NCBI RefSeq assembly: GCF_902859945.1
Contig: NZ_CADIKL010000045.1
Coordinates: forward strand, 1-64,000
Reading direction: 5' to 3'
Origin: Paraburkholderia caffeinitolerans
Lineage (GTDB): Bacteria > Pseudomonadota > Gammaproteobacteria > Burkholderiales > Burkholderiaceae
Length of the DNA: 64,000 bases
In this document: positions 42,535 to 51,088 of the stretch, piece after piece
Layout: each line of letters begins with the position of its first letter
Position numbering within the stretch: the stretch's first letter is position 1
Notes under the pieces: model-generated
Databases searched by the model: none
Told to the model about the DNA's origin: nothing
Seen by the model: only the letters and a program-made list of their open reading frames with translations
Translations under genes and position numbers: made by a program

Positions 42535-43340
42535 AGGCCAGCCTGGATCTGGTTAAGGTTGCGCACGAAGCGCGCGAGGTAAGCACTGCCCGGCACCGGG
42601 TTGGCGCTGTGGTAGTACGCGATGGCCTTCGCGAAGGAATGCGTGCGGCTGTAGTTCTCGTTGAGAATCGCTTCGGCGACGTGGATGTTCGTTGCGGGCG
42701 CAAGGGCATCCCACGGCGACGCGAAGCGCTGCCGGTGGTAACACCAGTTCACCTGCATGATCCCGACGTCGAAGTCGCATCGGCCCGCGGCGATCAGCGC
42801 GCGGATAGCGCCGTATGCGTCGTCGCGCGAGCGGAAAAAGAAACCTCGACCGGCGACGTTCAGCGTCCACGGCCACGCGCGTCCCTTGTAGGCCGACTCG
42901 TTCAGGGCGATGCCCGCAAGCACTTTCGGATCGACGCTCGTATGCATCAGCACGAACGGCGTCTCCGCCCTGGCGCATGCCCACCCGCCGCGGCCTTCCG
43001 TAATCGCGGCCTGCGTATCGTCGTCAAGCTCGGCGGGCTGAATCCAGCCACTACGGACCATGAGGCCGGCGAGTGACACATCGCGCGCATCGACGGAGAC
43101 CGTCATGCCCTGTTCCGGCGTGCTGCGTACGGACTGGCCCACGAGCGGTGCGGCCCACGTGTCAAACGCGGCCAAGCCGCAATACAGCACGGGTTTACCG
43201 TCCAGTGCGGCAACCTCGCGAGCGCCACCGGAGGACAGCACAAGCGATACGGGGCTGATGAGCTGCGCAATAGAGGCTGCGTGCGCCGTACTGGTCACGA
43301 GCGCGGATGTCGCGAGAATGCCAAGGACGCGCTTAACCAC
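42531..43340 (-). CDS. second lytic transglycosylase with N-terminal domain, 269 aa
   Basis: GTG start at 43340 with GGAG upstream and overlap with virB10. Signal peptide, then an extra N-terminal domain of about 110 residues (ALDGKPVLYCGLAAFDTWAAPL...SLAGLMVRSGWIQP) reminiscent of small nuclease-like beta barrels. The SLT domain follows: AGIALNESAYKGRAWPWTLN and FDVGIMQVNWCYH, with Glu in LNESA as the catalytic residue. A second peptidoglycan hydrolase in the same operon is unusual. Confidence 0.82.
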   Translation of the reverse strand: MVKRVLGILATSALVTSTAHAASIAQLISPVSLVLSSGGAREVAALDGKPVLYCGLAAFDTWAAPLVGQSVRSTPEQGMTVSVDARDVSLAGLMVRSGWIQPAELDDDTQAAITEGRGGWACARAETPFVLMHTSVDPKVLAGIALNESAYKGRAWPWTLNVAGRGFFFRSRDDAYGAIRALIAAGRCDFDVGIMQVNWCYHRQRFASPWDALAPATNIHVAEAILNENYSRTHSFAKAIAYYHSANPVPGSAYLARFVRNLNQIQAGL

Positions 43341-44604
43341 GATACGGCTCCAGATGGATATCGCGGTTCACCTTGATCATGAAGCGCTGGCCGGGCTTGA
43401 TCGTGATCGTCGGCGGAATGTTCTGGTAGCGGTTCAGGATGGACTGCGAGGTCTGCGCCGCGACCTGTCCGGCCGTGTTCCCGACCTGCGTGACGCCCAG
43501 CGGGCCGGTCGTGGTCGAACTCGTGTCGCTGGTGAAGTGGTTCAGCAGGATCGCGGTAAGGAACGACGCACCGAAAATTTTCAGGAAGTGGTTGTTCACG
43601 TCCCCTGAAAACCCGGCGTAGCCGTTCTGGTCCGCACCCTCGGAGCCATACAGCGGCACCTGCTTGCCGTTTGGCAGGCGCAGTTCCGTCGCCGCAACGA
43701 GGATGCTTTCCTGGCCCACCTTGATGTCGCTCTGGTACGGCGCGGTGATCATCGATCCCTTGGGGATCATCAGGCACGTGCCCGTGACGCTGTCGTAGAT
43801 GTCTTGCTCGACCATGAGCGCGGCGGTACCCGGACGGTCGGAGTTCTCTCCCTCCATGACCAGCACGCCGACGTGATGCGGCGGCGAAAGCGTGCAGGAA
43901 CCGGCCTGCCCAACGAAGCCAGCGCTCAGAAAGCCCTCACCCGACGCGGACTGCGCCTTGGCGTCCTTGAGGAAATCGAGATCGTGGTCCGCGGATGACG
44001 TTTTGGTGTTGCCCTGCCCCATCGCGGCCGCAAGCACCCTTGCCTGCGCGTCCGCGTTGCCTGCTGCGGCCTGCTGGGCGGCGATCTGCTGCAGCGCCAT
44101 CTGCTGCGGCGTCAGAATTCCGTTGACGCCGCCCGTGTTCTGCGTGTCGGCCGGCGCCTTGACCTTGACTCCGGGAATGAAGATCGGCGACGCATAAACG
44201 TTGTCTTCCTTCGCGTTCGCGGACAGGTCAGCGGTACGCGATCCAGCTTCAAACTGGTCGAGCGACAACGCTGGCTTCGAGCCCGCGGCCTGAGGTGCAG
44301 ATGCCCCGGCCGCCGCCTTGCGCGCGCGCTCTTCCTCGCGACGCGCAGCCGCCTGCTGATCGCTGATGATCCGGTCGATGTCGTTGCCGCTCGGTCCGTG
44401 ATCGACGGCGGCGGCGGCTTTCGCTGCCTTGTCGTCTTTCGCCTGCTGTTCGGCCTTGTCGCTCGCCTTCGACTGGTAGTAGTAGCCCATCGCGCCAATG
44501 AGCACGGCGAAGATCGCGCCCACCGCCACGAGCGCGTTGCGGGGCGACTTGCCCTTGACGACGCGGTCCTGGTCGGAGGTCGGGGAGGAGTTCTGCGTCG
44601 ACAT
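43333..44604 (-). CDS. virB10: VirB10/TrbI-family core-complex protein
   Basis: 423 aa. Short cytoplasmic N-terminus, one membrane span (about 26-43, ALVAVGAIFAVLIGAMGYY), a charged linker rich in Ala/Lys/Gln to about 200, then the conserved C-terminal beta-barrel domain: GTAALMVEQDIYDSVTGTCL, MIPKGSMITAPYQSD, TELRLPNGKQVPL, and the helical antenna region FLKIFGASFLTAILL. It spans both membranes and joins the inner platform to the VirB9 outer ring. Confidence 0.93.
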   Translation of the reverse strand: MSTQNSSPTSDQDRVVKGKSPRNALVAVGAIFAVLIGAMGYYYQSKASDKAEQQAKDDKAAKAAAAVDHGPSGNDIDRIISDQQAAARREEERARKAAAGASAPQAAGSKPALSLDQFEAGSRTADLSANAKEDNVYASPIFIPGVKVKAPADTQNTGGVNGILTPQQMALQQIAAQQAAAGNADAQARVLAAAMGQGNTKTSSADHDLDFLKDAKAQSASGEGFLSAGFVGQAGSCTLSPPHHVGVLVMEGENSDRPGTAALMVEQDIYDSVTGTCLMIPKGSMITAPYQSDIKVGQESILVAATELRLPNGKQVPLYGSEGADQNGYAGFSGDVNNHFLKIFGASFLTAILLNHFTSDTSSTTTGPLGVTQVGNTAGQVAAQTSQSILNRYQNIPPTITIKPGQRFMIKVNRDIHLEPYRG

Positions 44605-44608
44605 GCGT

Positions 44609-45484
44609 TCAGAACCCGAAGATGCCCGGGCGACGGCGCGTGATCGTCACCTCGTCGTTGGCCGCGCGTAGCACGATCTTGTCCGCCATCTGCTGGACCA
44701 CGATGTACTGACCGCGACGTATGAAGTTCGGGCTCACGTCGTCGCCGTGATCCTTGACGATCGGCACCGCAAACGGTGCGTCCGCAGGCAGCCGCAACCA
44801 TACGGCCTTGCCGTCGTCGAACACCGTCTCCGGCTTGAACGGGGCAGACCCGTCCACCTTGTAGTCAAAGTTGAGCTTGTCGGGCGAGACACCGAGCGGC
44901 CCTGTGTCATTCGCTCCACCCGCACCAGCCGCCATGCCGGCGCCATCTGCGGTGTCGCGCGCGCGGACCTTTGCCATCAGCGACTCGGCATAGTGAAAGC
45001 GCACGCTCTGGTAGAAGAGGCCGCCCACAGGCGACGAGACGAGCGTCATGTCGTACTCGTGCATGTTGGTCGTCAGGTGGAGCGTGTTCACGAGCCCCGG
45101 CTTCACCGGCTTGATATAGACGTGGTTCGCGCCGTCCGTGTCGATGATCCACTGCACGGAGTCGCCCATCGCCGGGTCGGTGATCAGCTTCTCGCCCGTC
45201 GCCAGTTCAATTGTCGTGAGCTTCAGCGGCGCGGCCATGATGCGGAAGATCTGGTCGCGGCTGTAGTTGAAGACAACGATGCGGGCGTCGTTGGGCATCG
45301 TGACCGGATCAGTGCCGGAGTTGTACGGATTCACCGGGCTCATCGGGTCGCCCAGGATGGCGCCCACGTCAAGCGAACCGGCGGCTGACGTAACTTTTCG
45401 CGCGGCAAGCGCAGGGTGGGAAAGCGCCAGCGCGCAGGCGAGCGCGGCAAGCGGCAGCAGTGAGCGGGATGCCGGGATCGTCAT
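44609..45484 (-). CDS. virB9: VirB9/TrbG-family core-complex protein
   Basis: 291 aa with signal peptide ending ALA. N-terminal domain: DARIVVFNYSRDQIFRIMAAP and NTLHLTTNMHEYDMTLVSSP, as in VirB9. The C-terminal domain shows PETVFDDGKAVWLRLP and IVKDHGDDVSPNFIRRGQYI, then VLRAANDEVTITRR. It forms the outer-membrane ring with VirB10. Start overlaps the virB8 stop by ATGA. Confidence 0.93.
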   Translation of the reverse strand: MTIPASRSLLPLAALACALALSHPALAARKVTSAAGSLDVGAILGDPMSPVNPYNSGTDPVTMPNDARIVVFNYSRDQIFRIMAAPLKLTTIELATGEKLITDPAMGDSVQWIIDTDGANHVYIKPVKPGLVNTLHLTTNMHEYDMTLVSSPVGGLFYQSVRFHYAESLMAKVRARDTADGAGMAAGAGGANDTGPLGVSPDKLNFDYKVDGSAPFKPETVFDDGKAVWLRLPADAPFAVPIVKDHGDDVSPNFIRRGQYIVVQQMADKIVLRAANDEVTITRRRPGIFGF

Positions 45485-46185
45485 GCGGTTTTCTGGAGCG
45501 TAAAGAACGGGAAGTAGATCCCGAAGGGGTTTGTGCCGACCGCATCGTCCGAACTGGCCGGAAGAATCTGGTAGCGCAGCGTCAGTGCGTAGCGTTTGTC
45601 GACCGGCTTGTCGGCGGGAAACTGGGTCGTAGAGGTCGTGAACTCGACCACCACCGTCGAATCGTCGAGTACGGAGACGCTGCTGACCTTCACTTCGCGA
45701 ACGAGCTTCGGATTGCGCGTGATCTCCTGGAACGGCGCATCGTCCTTGATCCAGGCCGCAAACTGGTTCTTGCCGTTGTCGACCATTTGCGACTTCACCG
45801 AGTTGATGTTGCGGGCGAGGCGCGAGCTTTCGATGGTCGGCGACAGCACCGGCTCAATCGTGAACCAGCGCTGCACCGATTCGGTAATGGAGGAACGCAG
45901 CGCCTGGTCATCAGGCTTGTAGGCTGCAAGTTGCCGGACGAGCGGACGGCCACCGGCGTCTGCGGATATGCCGTAAGACTTCACGACGGACGGCGGCGGT
46001 TGCCGTGTCCATACTGCCCCGCCCGCGACCGCCGCGAGTACAAAGCAAAGCAGCTTCCAGTGGTTCGCCTCGACACGCAGGCGCGTGCCGCGGTCGAAGA
46101 CGACCTTTTCGGGATCTTCTTCGGAATACCCCCCCGGTGCGGTGGAGAGGGCGATGTCTTTACGGGAACGACGAAGGAAGGGCAT
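45481..46185 (-). CDS. virB8: VirB8-family inner-membrane protein
   Basis: 234 aa from the ATG at 46185; no good ribosome binding site is visible and a TTG at 46248 would add 21 residues, so the start is uncertain. Cytoplasmic N-terminus, a span at about 50-65 (LLCFVLAAVAGGAVW), then the periplasmic NTF2-like domain with VVKSYGISADAGGRP, QRWFTIEPVLSPTIES and VEFTTSTTQFPADK. First gene of the long operon, 120 bp from operator copy C. Confidence 0.88.
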   Translation of the reverse strand: MPFLRRSRKDIALSTAPGGYSEEDPEKVVFDRGTRLRVEANHWKLLCFVLAAVAGGAVWTRQPPPSVVKSYGISADAGGRPLVRQLAAYKPDDQALRSSITESVQRWFTIEPVLSPTIESSRLARNINSVKSQMVDNGKNQFAAWIKDDAPFQEITRNPKLVREVKVSSVSVLDDSTVVVEFTTSTTQFPADKPVDKRYALTLRYQILPASSDDAVGTNPFGIYFPFFTLQKTA

Positions 46186-46301
46186 GACGCGCGCGGACTG
46201 TGGGCTCGCGTCAATTGAATCAGTCCAGGCCTCGTGTCCCCGGAGCAAAAGACAAGCTATTTTGCATACGATTGCGGGCGAAACTTTCTGGAAGAACTTC
46301 C

Positions 46302-46355
46302 GTTTAGGCGCCTAAACGCTTAAACCCGGAATGGTGCAGTTTTTGGGTAGCTTTT
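46302..46355. promoter_or_regulatory. conserved operator element, copy C (palindrome 46302-46317)
   Basis: Identical palindrome and next 27 bp to copy B, diverging after the TTTTTG run. Lies between the minus-strand virB/pil operon and the plus-strand KorB/ParB-like gene. Confidence 0.8.
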
Positions 46356-46469
46356 GGCAGGAGCCCGGTTGTACGGCGGTGGTAACCTGCGGCTCAAACG
46401 GTTCACACGTTCGATCTCAGACAAAATCCTTTTAAAACAAAAACTTATCGAAAAAAACGGGGTGTTTTC

Positions 46470-46485
46470 GTTTAGGCGCCTAAAC
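46470..46485. promoter_or_regulatory. operator palindrome, copy D
   Basis: The same 16 bp without the conserved downstream block, 153 bp from copy C and 165 bp before the regulator gene. Two sites flanking one promoter region suggest cooperative or looping repression. Confidence 0.75.
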
Positions 46486-46649
46486 GGTATTCTTGCGAAC
46501 TTCAGGGTAATAGACGAGGTTGTCATGAAACGACGCTTAATTACTCTGCTTTTCGCAGGCAATCGACCCAAAAACGCAGCTTTCGCGCTCGCACTCTTGA
46601 CACTAACTCAAGGCAATTAAGCTTTGAAGATCCGACGACGTTCACGATC

Positions 46650-47285
46650 ATGGAACCCAAATTCAATCCCAAATCTATTCCGAACAGAGTAACGGCCATA
46701 GCTGTCCAGGCGCGAATGCGCGCTAACTCCGCGTCGCATTACGAGCTTGGCCTGTTTTACCAAGCTATGCTTAAGAGACGCCTGTGGTCTTCACACCGTG
46801 ATCTGGCAGAGTCATTTGGCGTTTCTAGACCGAACGTCTCGAAGGCGATCGCTCTAGCGCGCATTCCGTCAGAAGTCGTCAACGCTATCGGTGGGGCGGA
46901 GCACATCAGCTTCCGCGTTGGTGCACTCTTGTTGGACGCGATCGACCAGATTGGCGAAGCACTGTTCATCCGAAGAGCGCGCGAGGCCGTACGTGTAGGT
47001 TTCACCGCGGTGGACGACATTCTGGAGTTCGTCGTGTTCGATCGAATCCCGCAGCACGCGCCGAACAAGATTCAAGTTCACTTGGCACGCGACAAAAAGT
47101 CTTTACGCGTAGATATTCCCGATCTCGACGATCTGCTACCGCATCTTCCACGAGTGGAGGCGTTTATTTCAACGGCCTTCGTCATGTTCAAATCGGCGCT
47201 CGCAGCAGACATAGCTGCTGCTGCTGTGAAAGCTCAGCGCCGGCTAGGAACGAAAACGTCGGGCCAGAAAGAAAGGACAAGGTGA
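46650..47285 (+). CDS. KorB/ParB-like HTH regulator, 211 aa
   Basis: Residues 28-90 resemble the helix-turn-helix domain of ParB/KorB proteins: LKRRLWSSHRDLAESFGVSR (positions about 40-60), then NVSKAIALARIPSEVV and a trailing helical region ending GALLLDAI. The N-terminal CTP-binding ParB boxes are absent. The third-position GC is lower than in the neighbours. It sits beside two of the four palindromes and is convergent with rep, ending 4 bp from it. I infer it is the plasmid's global repressor acting at the palindromes; binding is untested. Confidence 0.65.
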   Translation: MEPKFNPKSIPNRVTAIAVQARMRANSASHYELGLFYQAMLKRRLWSSHRDLAESFGVSRPNVSKAIALARIPSEVVNAIGGAEHISFRVGALLLDAIDQIGEALFIRRAREAVRVGFTAVDDILEFVVFDRIPQHAPNKIQVHLARDKKSLRVDIPDLDDLLPHLPRVEAFISTAFVMFKSALAADIAAAAVKAQRRLGTKTSGQKERTR

Positions 47286-47289
47286 GACG

Positions 47290-48132
47290 TCAAGCCGCGT
47301 CGCCAAGGTCAAGACGGCTCTGTGGATGTTGGATGAACTGGAAGTCCAAAGAATTTACGGCACGCCCGAGCTTTACGGGTTTCCAACTGATCACGAGATC
47401 GGCCTTCGAGTTCAGTTCGTTCACCGCCATCTCGATCACTCGACGCTTGATGTCGGCAAATCGATACGTGTCAGGTATCTCCAGCACGTTGCGAAAATCC
47501 TCTAGCGTGATCAACAAGCGACCGCGGTCTCGCTCACGCATAAGCAGCTCCAAGAGGCGCCACGAATACAGTGATTGGAGACCTCGCGCAAACTCGATTT
47601 GATACGACACGAACCGCCGCTGCAGCATGAAGATGTGTGGCGTCAGGTCCGGCGAGAACGATATCTCTGCCCAGCCCTCACCTTCGTGATAGACGGCTTT
47701 CCAGACCCAGTTAAGAGACACCTTTCGCGGGCCGTCCATGTAGGTTAGCGTTCTCTTTTGAAGGCTTGCACAACCATCCTTCAGACCTTCATACGCTGCT
47801 GTCGCCTGCTTCTCGCCAGTTCTCGGCGCCAGAGATGCCAACGCCGCGAATTCGTCCGCCCTCACGCGAACCGAAACGTAGCCGTTCGAACGCCCATGCA
47901 AGAAAGGAGACTTTTTGCTGTCGACGCACCGCAGCGCCGCCATCATCACGCGTTTCTCGTTTAACGAGAGACCTTGTTGAGCGTTCACCAGCGCCCGACT
48001 CATCGCAACAGTGCCTCTGATCCGACCGTCGCCGTCCGTTGCAGGCTCACCCGAACTCTCGATTGTGACTGGCTCAACTTCTACAATCTCTACCTGAGGT
48101 TGCTCGTCGGGTTGTTTTTTCTTTCTCGGCAC
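47290..48132 (-). CDS. Rep_3-family replication initiator
   Basis: 280 aa. GTG start at 48132 with AGGAG eight bases upstream. After an acidic, disordered 40-residue N-terminus the RepB/RepE winged-helix features appear: NAQQGLSLNEKRVMMAALRC, SVRVRADEFAALASL, then the second winged helix with FARGLQSLYSWRLLELLMRE and ITLEDFRNVLEIPDTYRFAD. Such initiators bind iterons as monomers. The gene reads away from the iteron array immediately upstream, as in iteron plasmids. Confidence 0.93.
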   Translation of the reverse strand: MPRKKKQPDEQPQVEIVEVEPVTIESSGEPATDGDGRIRGTVAMSRALVNAQQGLSLNEKRVMMAALRCVDSKKSPFLHGRSNGYVSVRVRADEFAALASLAPRTGEKQATAAYEGLKDGCASLQKRTLTYMDGPRKVSLNWVWKAVYHEGEGWAEISFSPDLTPHIFMLQRRFVSYQIEFARGLQSLYSWRLLELLMRERDRGRLLITLEDFRNVLEIPDTYRFADIKRRVIEMAVNELNSKADLVISWKPVKLGRAVNSLDFQFIQHPQSRLDLGDAA

Positions 48133-48197
48133 AAAAGTGACTCCTCGTCATGGACGTCACAATTATAAGGTGACATCGCCACTAATCAAGTCACCGA

Positions 48198-48206
48198 TGT
48201 GGATAA
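48198..48206 (-). promoter_or_regulatory. DnaA box
   Basis: TGTGGATAA on the plus strand is the perfect consensus TTATCCACA on the minus strand. It directly adjoins the first iteron. Confidence 0.8.
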
Positions 48207-48208
48207 CG

Positions 48209-48555
48209 GTCGGAATGCGTCCACTCCAGACCGGAATATGTCAACTTAGGGTCGGAATCTGTCACGTCAAGGTCGGAATACGTCACATCAGCCGGAAAGC
48301 GCGAGAGAAAAAATCAAACTAAAACAAGCGGTTACCGAAATGCGCGGAGCGTTTACAAAAGGTTTTACAAACGAGTTTACTAACTATCTTACAAAAGAGA
48401 CTTTTAAAAAGTTGCCACACCAGAGGCTAACAACCTGTAAGCCCCGCGCAACGAGACCTTATCTTCGAAAAACAAGTCAGAGGTCGGAATACGTCACTTT
48501 TGATGCGCTGCGATGAACTGGCGTTTGAGCTGGCTTGTAGGTCGGAAAACGTCAC
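48209..48555 (+). repeat. iteron group 1 (six copies, plus orientation)
   Basis: Core GGTCGGAATACGTCAC, with variants, at 48209-48224, 48229-48244, 48250-48265, 48271-48286, 48482-48497 and 48540-48555. The first four are spaced 20-21 bp, about two helical turns, directly upstream of rep. The others flank the AT-rich segment. This is the probable Rep binding array and replication origin. Confidence 0.88.
48300..48480. other. AT-rich segment of the origin (candidate unwinding region)
   Basis: Markedly more A/T than its surroundings, with repeated TTTACAAA-like words (GTTTACAAAAGG, TTTTACAAACG, CTTACAAAAG). It is flanked by iterons on both sides and has a DnaA box nearby, the usual layout for duplex opening. 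Confidence 0.65.
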
Positions 48556-48676
48556 CGATTCATACACGCGATCACCAGCTCTACCACGGCGTGCAAGGGC
48601 GCAATCCCTCGCAACGGCGCAGGATTACTCCAAGTCCCAGATTCATAATGGTTTTTTGTTCTGCCATCGCATAAAG

Positions 48677-49267
48677 GTGACATTATCCGACCCAGGACGG
48701 GGCTCAGGATCAAAAGGTGACGTTATCCGACCCGAACGAGAGTCGAGATCAAAAGGTGACGAATTCCGACCCACTTTCCACGATGCCGCCGTCGAAAGGT
48801 GACGTTTCCCGGGCTGCTTTCTCGTCTAAAAGGTGACATTTCCCGACCCCGAACTCCCGGCTTTGAGAGGGGAGACCGATCAATGCCGCCGCTGAGGGTC
48901 TAAAAGGTGACGTATTCCGACCCAGATGACGCGGAGTGCTTCCCGTCATCGATGACATTTTCCGACCTGGAGGCCTCGGCTCGATGAAAGGTGACGTTTG
49001 GCGACCCGCTTTTGACGGCGTGCACGTGAAACGGTGACGTTTTCCGACCCAATATCGGGAGTTTCGGGTGAAGTGAGTGCTCGCTTTGGCGTCGAGGGCG
49101 TCAAAGGTGACGCTTTCCGACCCATGACGCAAAAGCCGCTCGGGTTTATCGGCCTTTGGAGGAGTATGCGTCCAATAGCTCGGCAAAAAGGTGACGTTTT
49201 CCGGGCTCAAGCGGTGTTGTCTCGGTTGCCAATACGGGCATTCCTCGAGTGGCCCGGAAAATGTCAC
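48677..49267 (-). repeat. iteron group 2 (eleven inverted copies plus one direct)
   Basis: The complement GTGACGTTTTCCGACC, usually preceded by AAAAG, occurs at 48677, 48717, 48756, 48799, 48833, 48907, 48952, 48991, 49034, 49107 and 49191 (16 bp each). A direct copy is at 49252-49267. Spacing is irregular (34-84 bp). It could be a copy-control or handcuffing array, or a second origin segment, located between rep and parB. Confidence 0.85.
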
Positions 49268-49361
49268 CTTTCGTGCCGTTCAGCCGGAGCTCTTCGGGTT
49301 TCCCAAAAGTGCGCGTGACAGCGGAATTGCCTGCGCACAGAGGACAATTCATCAGAGACGG

Positions 49362-50390
49362 TCAATGTGTTCTATGCCCATCTTCTTCGAGCAGCCTTTT
49401 GAGTGCTTCGATGTAGACCTCGGCGCGCTCTGGATTGTCCAATGTGAGGCTAACTTGAATACTGCCGTTGCCCCACTCTTTGATTGCACCAATCGGAGCG
49501 CCTTCAGGGTTCGAAACCTTGTACTGACGCGAAAACGTCTTCCGTGGGGCGCGCTCCTGCGAGAGCGCCTCACGCATCGCCTTCACCTTCAAGAATGACA
49601 AACCTTCGTCGATGATTTTCTGCGCGAGATCGCGCGTCTTCGGTTCGTCGGTTGCCTTCAAATACAGGGAGAGTTCGTACGCAATGTTGATACCGAACTG
49701 CTCCGGGTAGAGCGAGATGAATTCTTGCACCGAGGTTGGGAGCTCTAGGACAGCTAGGGTCTTACTGACCTTGGACTTACCTTCTTCAACCAAAAGCGCG
49801 AGCTCATCGTTCGTGTTCGCATAGCCCTCATCAAGGAGCTTTTTATAACCGAGCGCGACATCAAGCACCGTTTCCTGTTCGCGCTCGTTGTTCGCGGCCC
49901 GAGCGAGTCGGTAGAAGTCAATCGGCGCGAGCCCATCTAGAATCTTGAGATCCAACGTCGTGCCACGATTCCGCAGTGCTCCCTGCTTTCGGTAGTGGCC
50001 GTCGATGAGTATTGCTCGCGTCGTATCGTTGGGGTGTCTGGCCGCGAGCGCTGGTACAAGCTGCCCGTCCTTGGCCATCGAGGCTGCGCGCGCCGAAATC
50101 TTCTCCTCCTGATAGATCGTGCGGCTGTTCAGCGGGTTATCGTCAATCTTGTCGATCGGCCACGTAGCGTAAATCGCTTTAATCTTCCCGTCACGTTCCA
50201 GCGCTTCTACGTGCGTATTGAAGTTACCCGCGGCGACGGGAGGCTCATCCGGGGCTGTATCTAGAAGTGTCGCGCGACCATCAAGGGCGGCCTCAACGCG
50301 TTCAAAGCGGGAGGCTATACCCGTGTCTCGCAGTTCCTTATCGCGTTGTACGCCGGAGCTCAACGCTGCCGAAAAATTTTTCTTTGCCAC
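49362..50390 (-). CDS. parB: ParB-family partition protein
   Basis: 342 aa; I prefer the GTG at 50390 (GGGGAG five bases upstream) to the GTG at 50396. The N-terminal domain has IDDNPLNSR and QLVPALAARHP, but where Spo0J-type ParBs carry GERRxR this one has IDGHYRKQGAL. ANNEREQETVLDVALGYKKLL follows, then an HTH (DELALLVEEGKSKVSKTLAVL). The C-terminal 60 residues form a beta-rich dimerisation part. It is the partner of the ParA gene it overlaps, and of the adjacent palindromes. Confidence 0.9.
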   Translation of the reverse strand: MAKKNFSAALSSGVQRDKELRDTGIASRFERVEAALDGRATLLDTAPDEPPVAAGNFNTHVEALERDGKIKAIYATWPIDKIDDNPLNSRTIYQEEKISARAASMAKDGQLVPALAARHPNDTTRAILIDGHYRKQGALRNRGTTLDLKILDGLAPIDFYRLARAANNEREQETVLDVALGYKKLLDEGYANTNDELALLVEEGKSKVSKTLAVLELPTSVQEFISLYPEQFGINIAYELSLYLKATDEPKTRDLAQKIIDEGLSFLKVKAMREALSQERAPRKTFSRQYKVSNPEGAPIGAIKEWGNGSIQVSLTLDNPERAEVYIEALKRLLEEDGHRTH

Positions 50391-50392
50391 GA

Positions 50393-51046
50393 TCACTCCC
50401 CTACGACCTTTAACACTTCGTCCACGAATGCATTGATTTCCTTGTGTGCCGCTTTCGCACCGCGAATCTGTAGGACGGTGCTCCCCGACACCTCGGCCTC
50501 TTTGTACGCGGTGCGGAAGCCTAAACGGGTCTTAAGCATCGGGATATCTTCGTCTTGCTCAGCTGCTTCAAATATTTGCTGAACAATCGTCACCTTTTGA
50601 TCCATGTTGGCGAGCGAACGAAGCTTGAGGTCGGGGTTTGTCACCTGTGCGGTCACTCCCAATTTTTTGGCTTCTTGAACCGCCCAAAGATTGCCTCCCG
50701 AAGCACCGACGGGGATCAGGCCTAGATCGGAGATCAGCAGCGCGACGGACGGTGCACTCGACCGAATTGCCGGCGGGCAGTCGATGACAATGAATTCATA
50801 GTCGTCGACAAACTTAGCGATTTCACGATCTGGGCGCGGGCTTCGTGAGAGATTCGACAGCGCTGCCGGGAATGGGCGGTCATCCGACGCCGCACCGATT
50901 GAAAGAGTTGCCGTACCTTGTTCGTCCAAGTCGACGAGCAGAGTCTTATGTCCTCTTAAGCCGAGAACGCCGGCGAGGTTGCAAGAAGTTGTCGTCTTCC
51001 CGGACCCACCTTTCTGATTGAAGACGGTAATTATTTTCGCGGCCAT
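50393..51046 (-). CDS. parA: ParA-family partition ATPase
   Basis: 217 aa from 51046 (MAAKIITVFNQKGGSGKTTT), with GGAG upstream. Deviant Walker A KGGSGKTT, Walker A' LLVDLDEQGTAT and Walker B FIVIDCPPA are present. It lacks the N-terminal HTH domain of large ParAs, so it is of the small type and transcription is probably controlled otherwise. It should drive segregation with ParB on the nearby parS sites. parA-parB form an operon reading away from the sites. Confidence 0.95.
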   Translation of the reverse strand: MAAKIITVFNQKGGSGKTTTSCNLAGVLGLRGHKTLLVDLDEQGTATLSIGAASDDRPFPAALSNLSRSPRPDREIAKFVDDYEFIVIDCPPAIRSSAPSVALLISDLGLIPVGASGGNLWAVQEAKKLGVTAQVTNPDLKLRSLANMDQKVTIVQQIFEAAEQDEDIPMLKTRLGFRTAYKEAEVSGSTVLQIRGAKAAHKEINAFVDEVLKVVGE

Positions 51047-51088
51047 GCGGGCTCCATTCGTTGTTCCGCTCACGGTCTGTCACGCATA

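Noticed and set aside
41287..45484. Complete VirB conjugation system
   Set aside because: Only VirB8, VirB9 and VirB10 types and transglycosylases are present; no VirB4, VirB6, VirD4 or relaxase is visible in the window.
46354..46620. An 88-aa plus-strand frame between operator copies C and D and the regulator
   Set aside because: It runs through operator palindrome D and has no ribosome binding site; more likely control region than gene.
48209..49267. Possible CRISPR or transposon-end repeats
   Set aside because: Short, degenerate, mixed orientation, next to a Rep_3 gene with a DnaA box; these are iterons.
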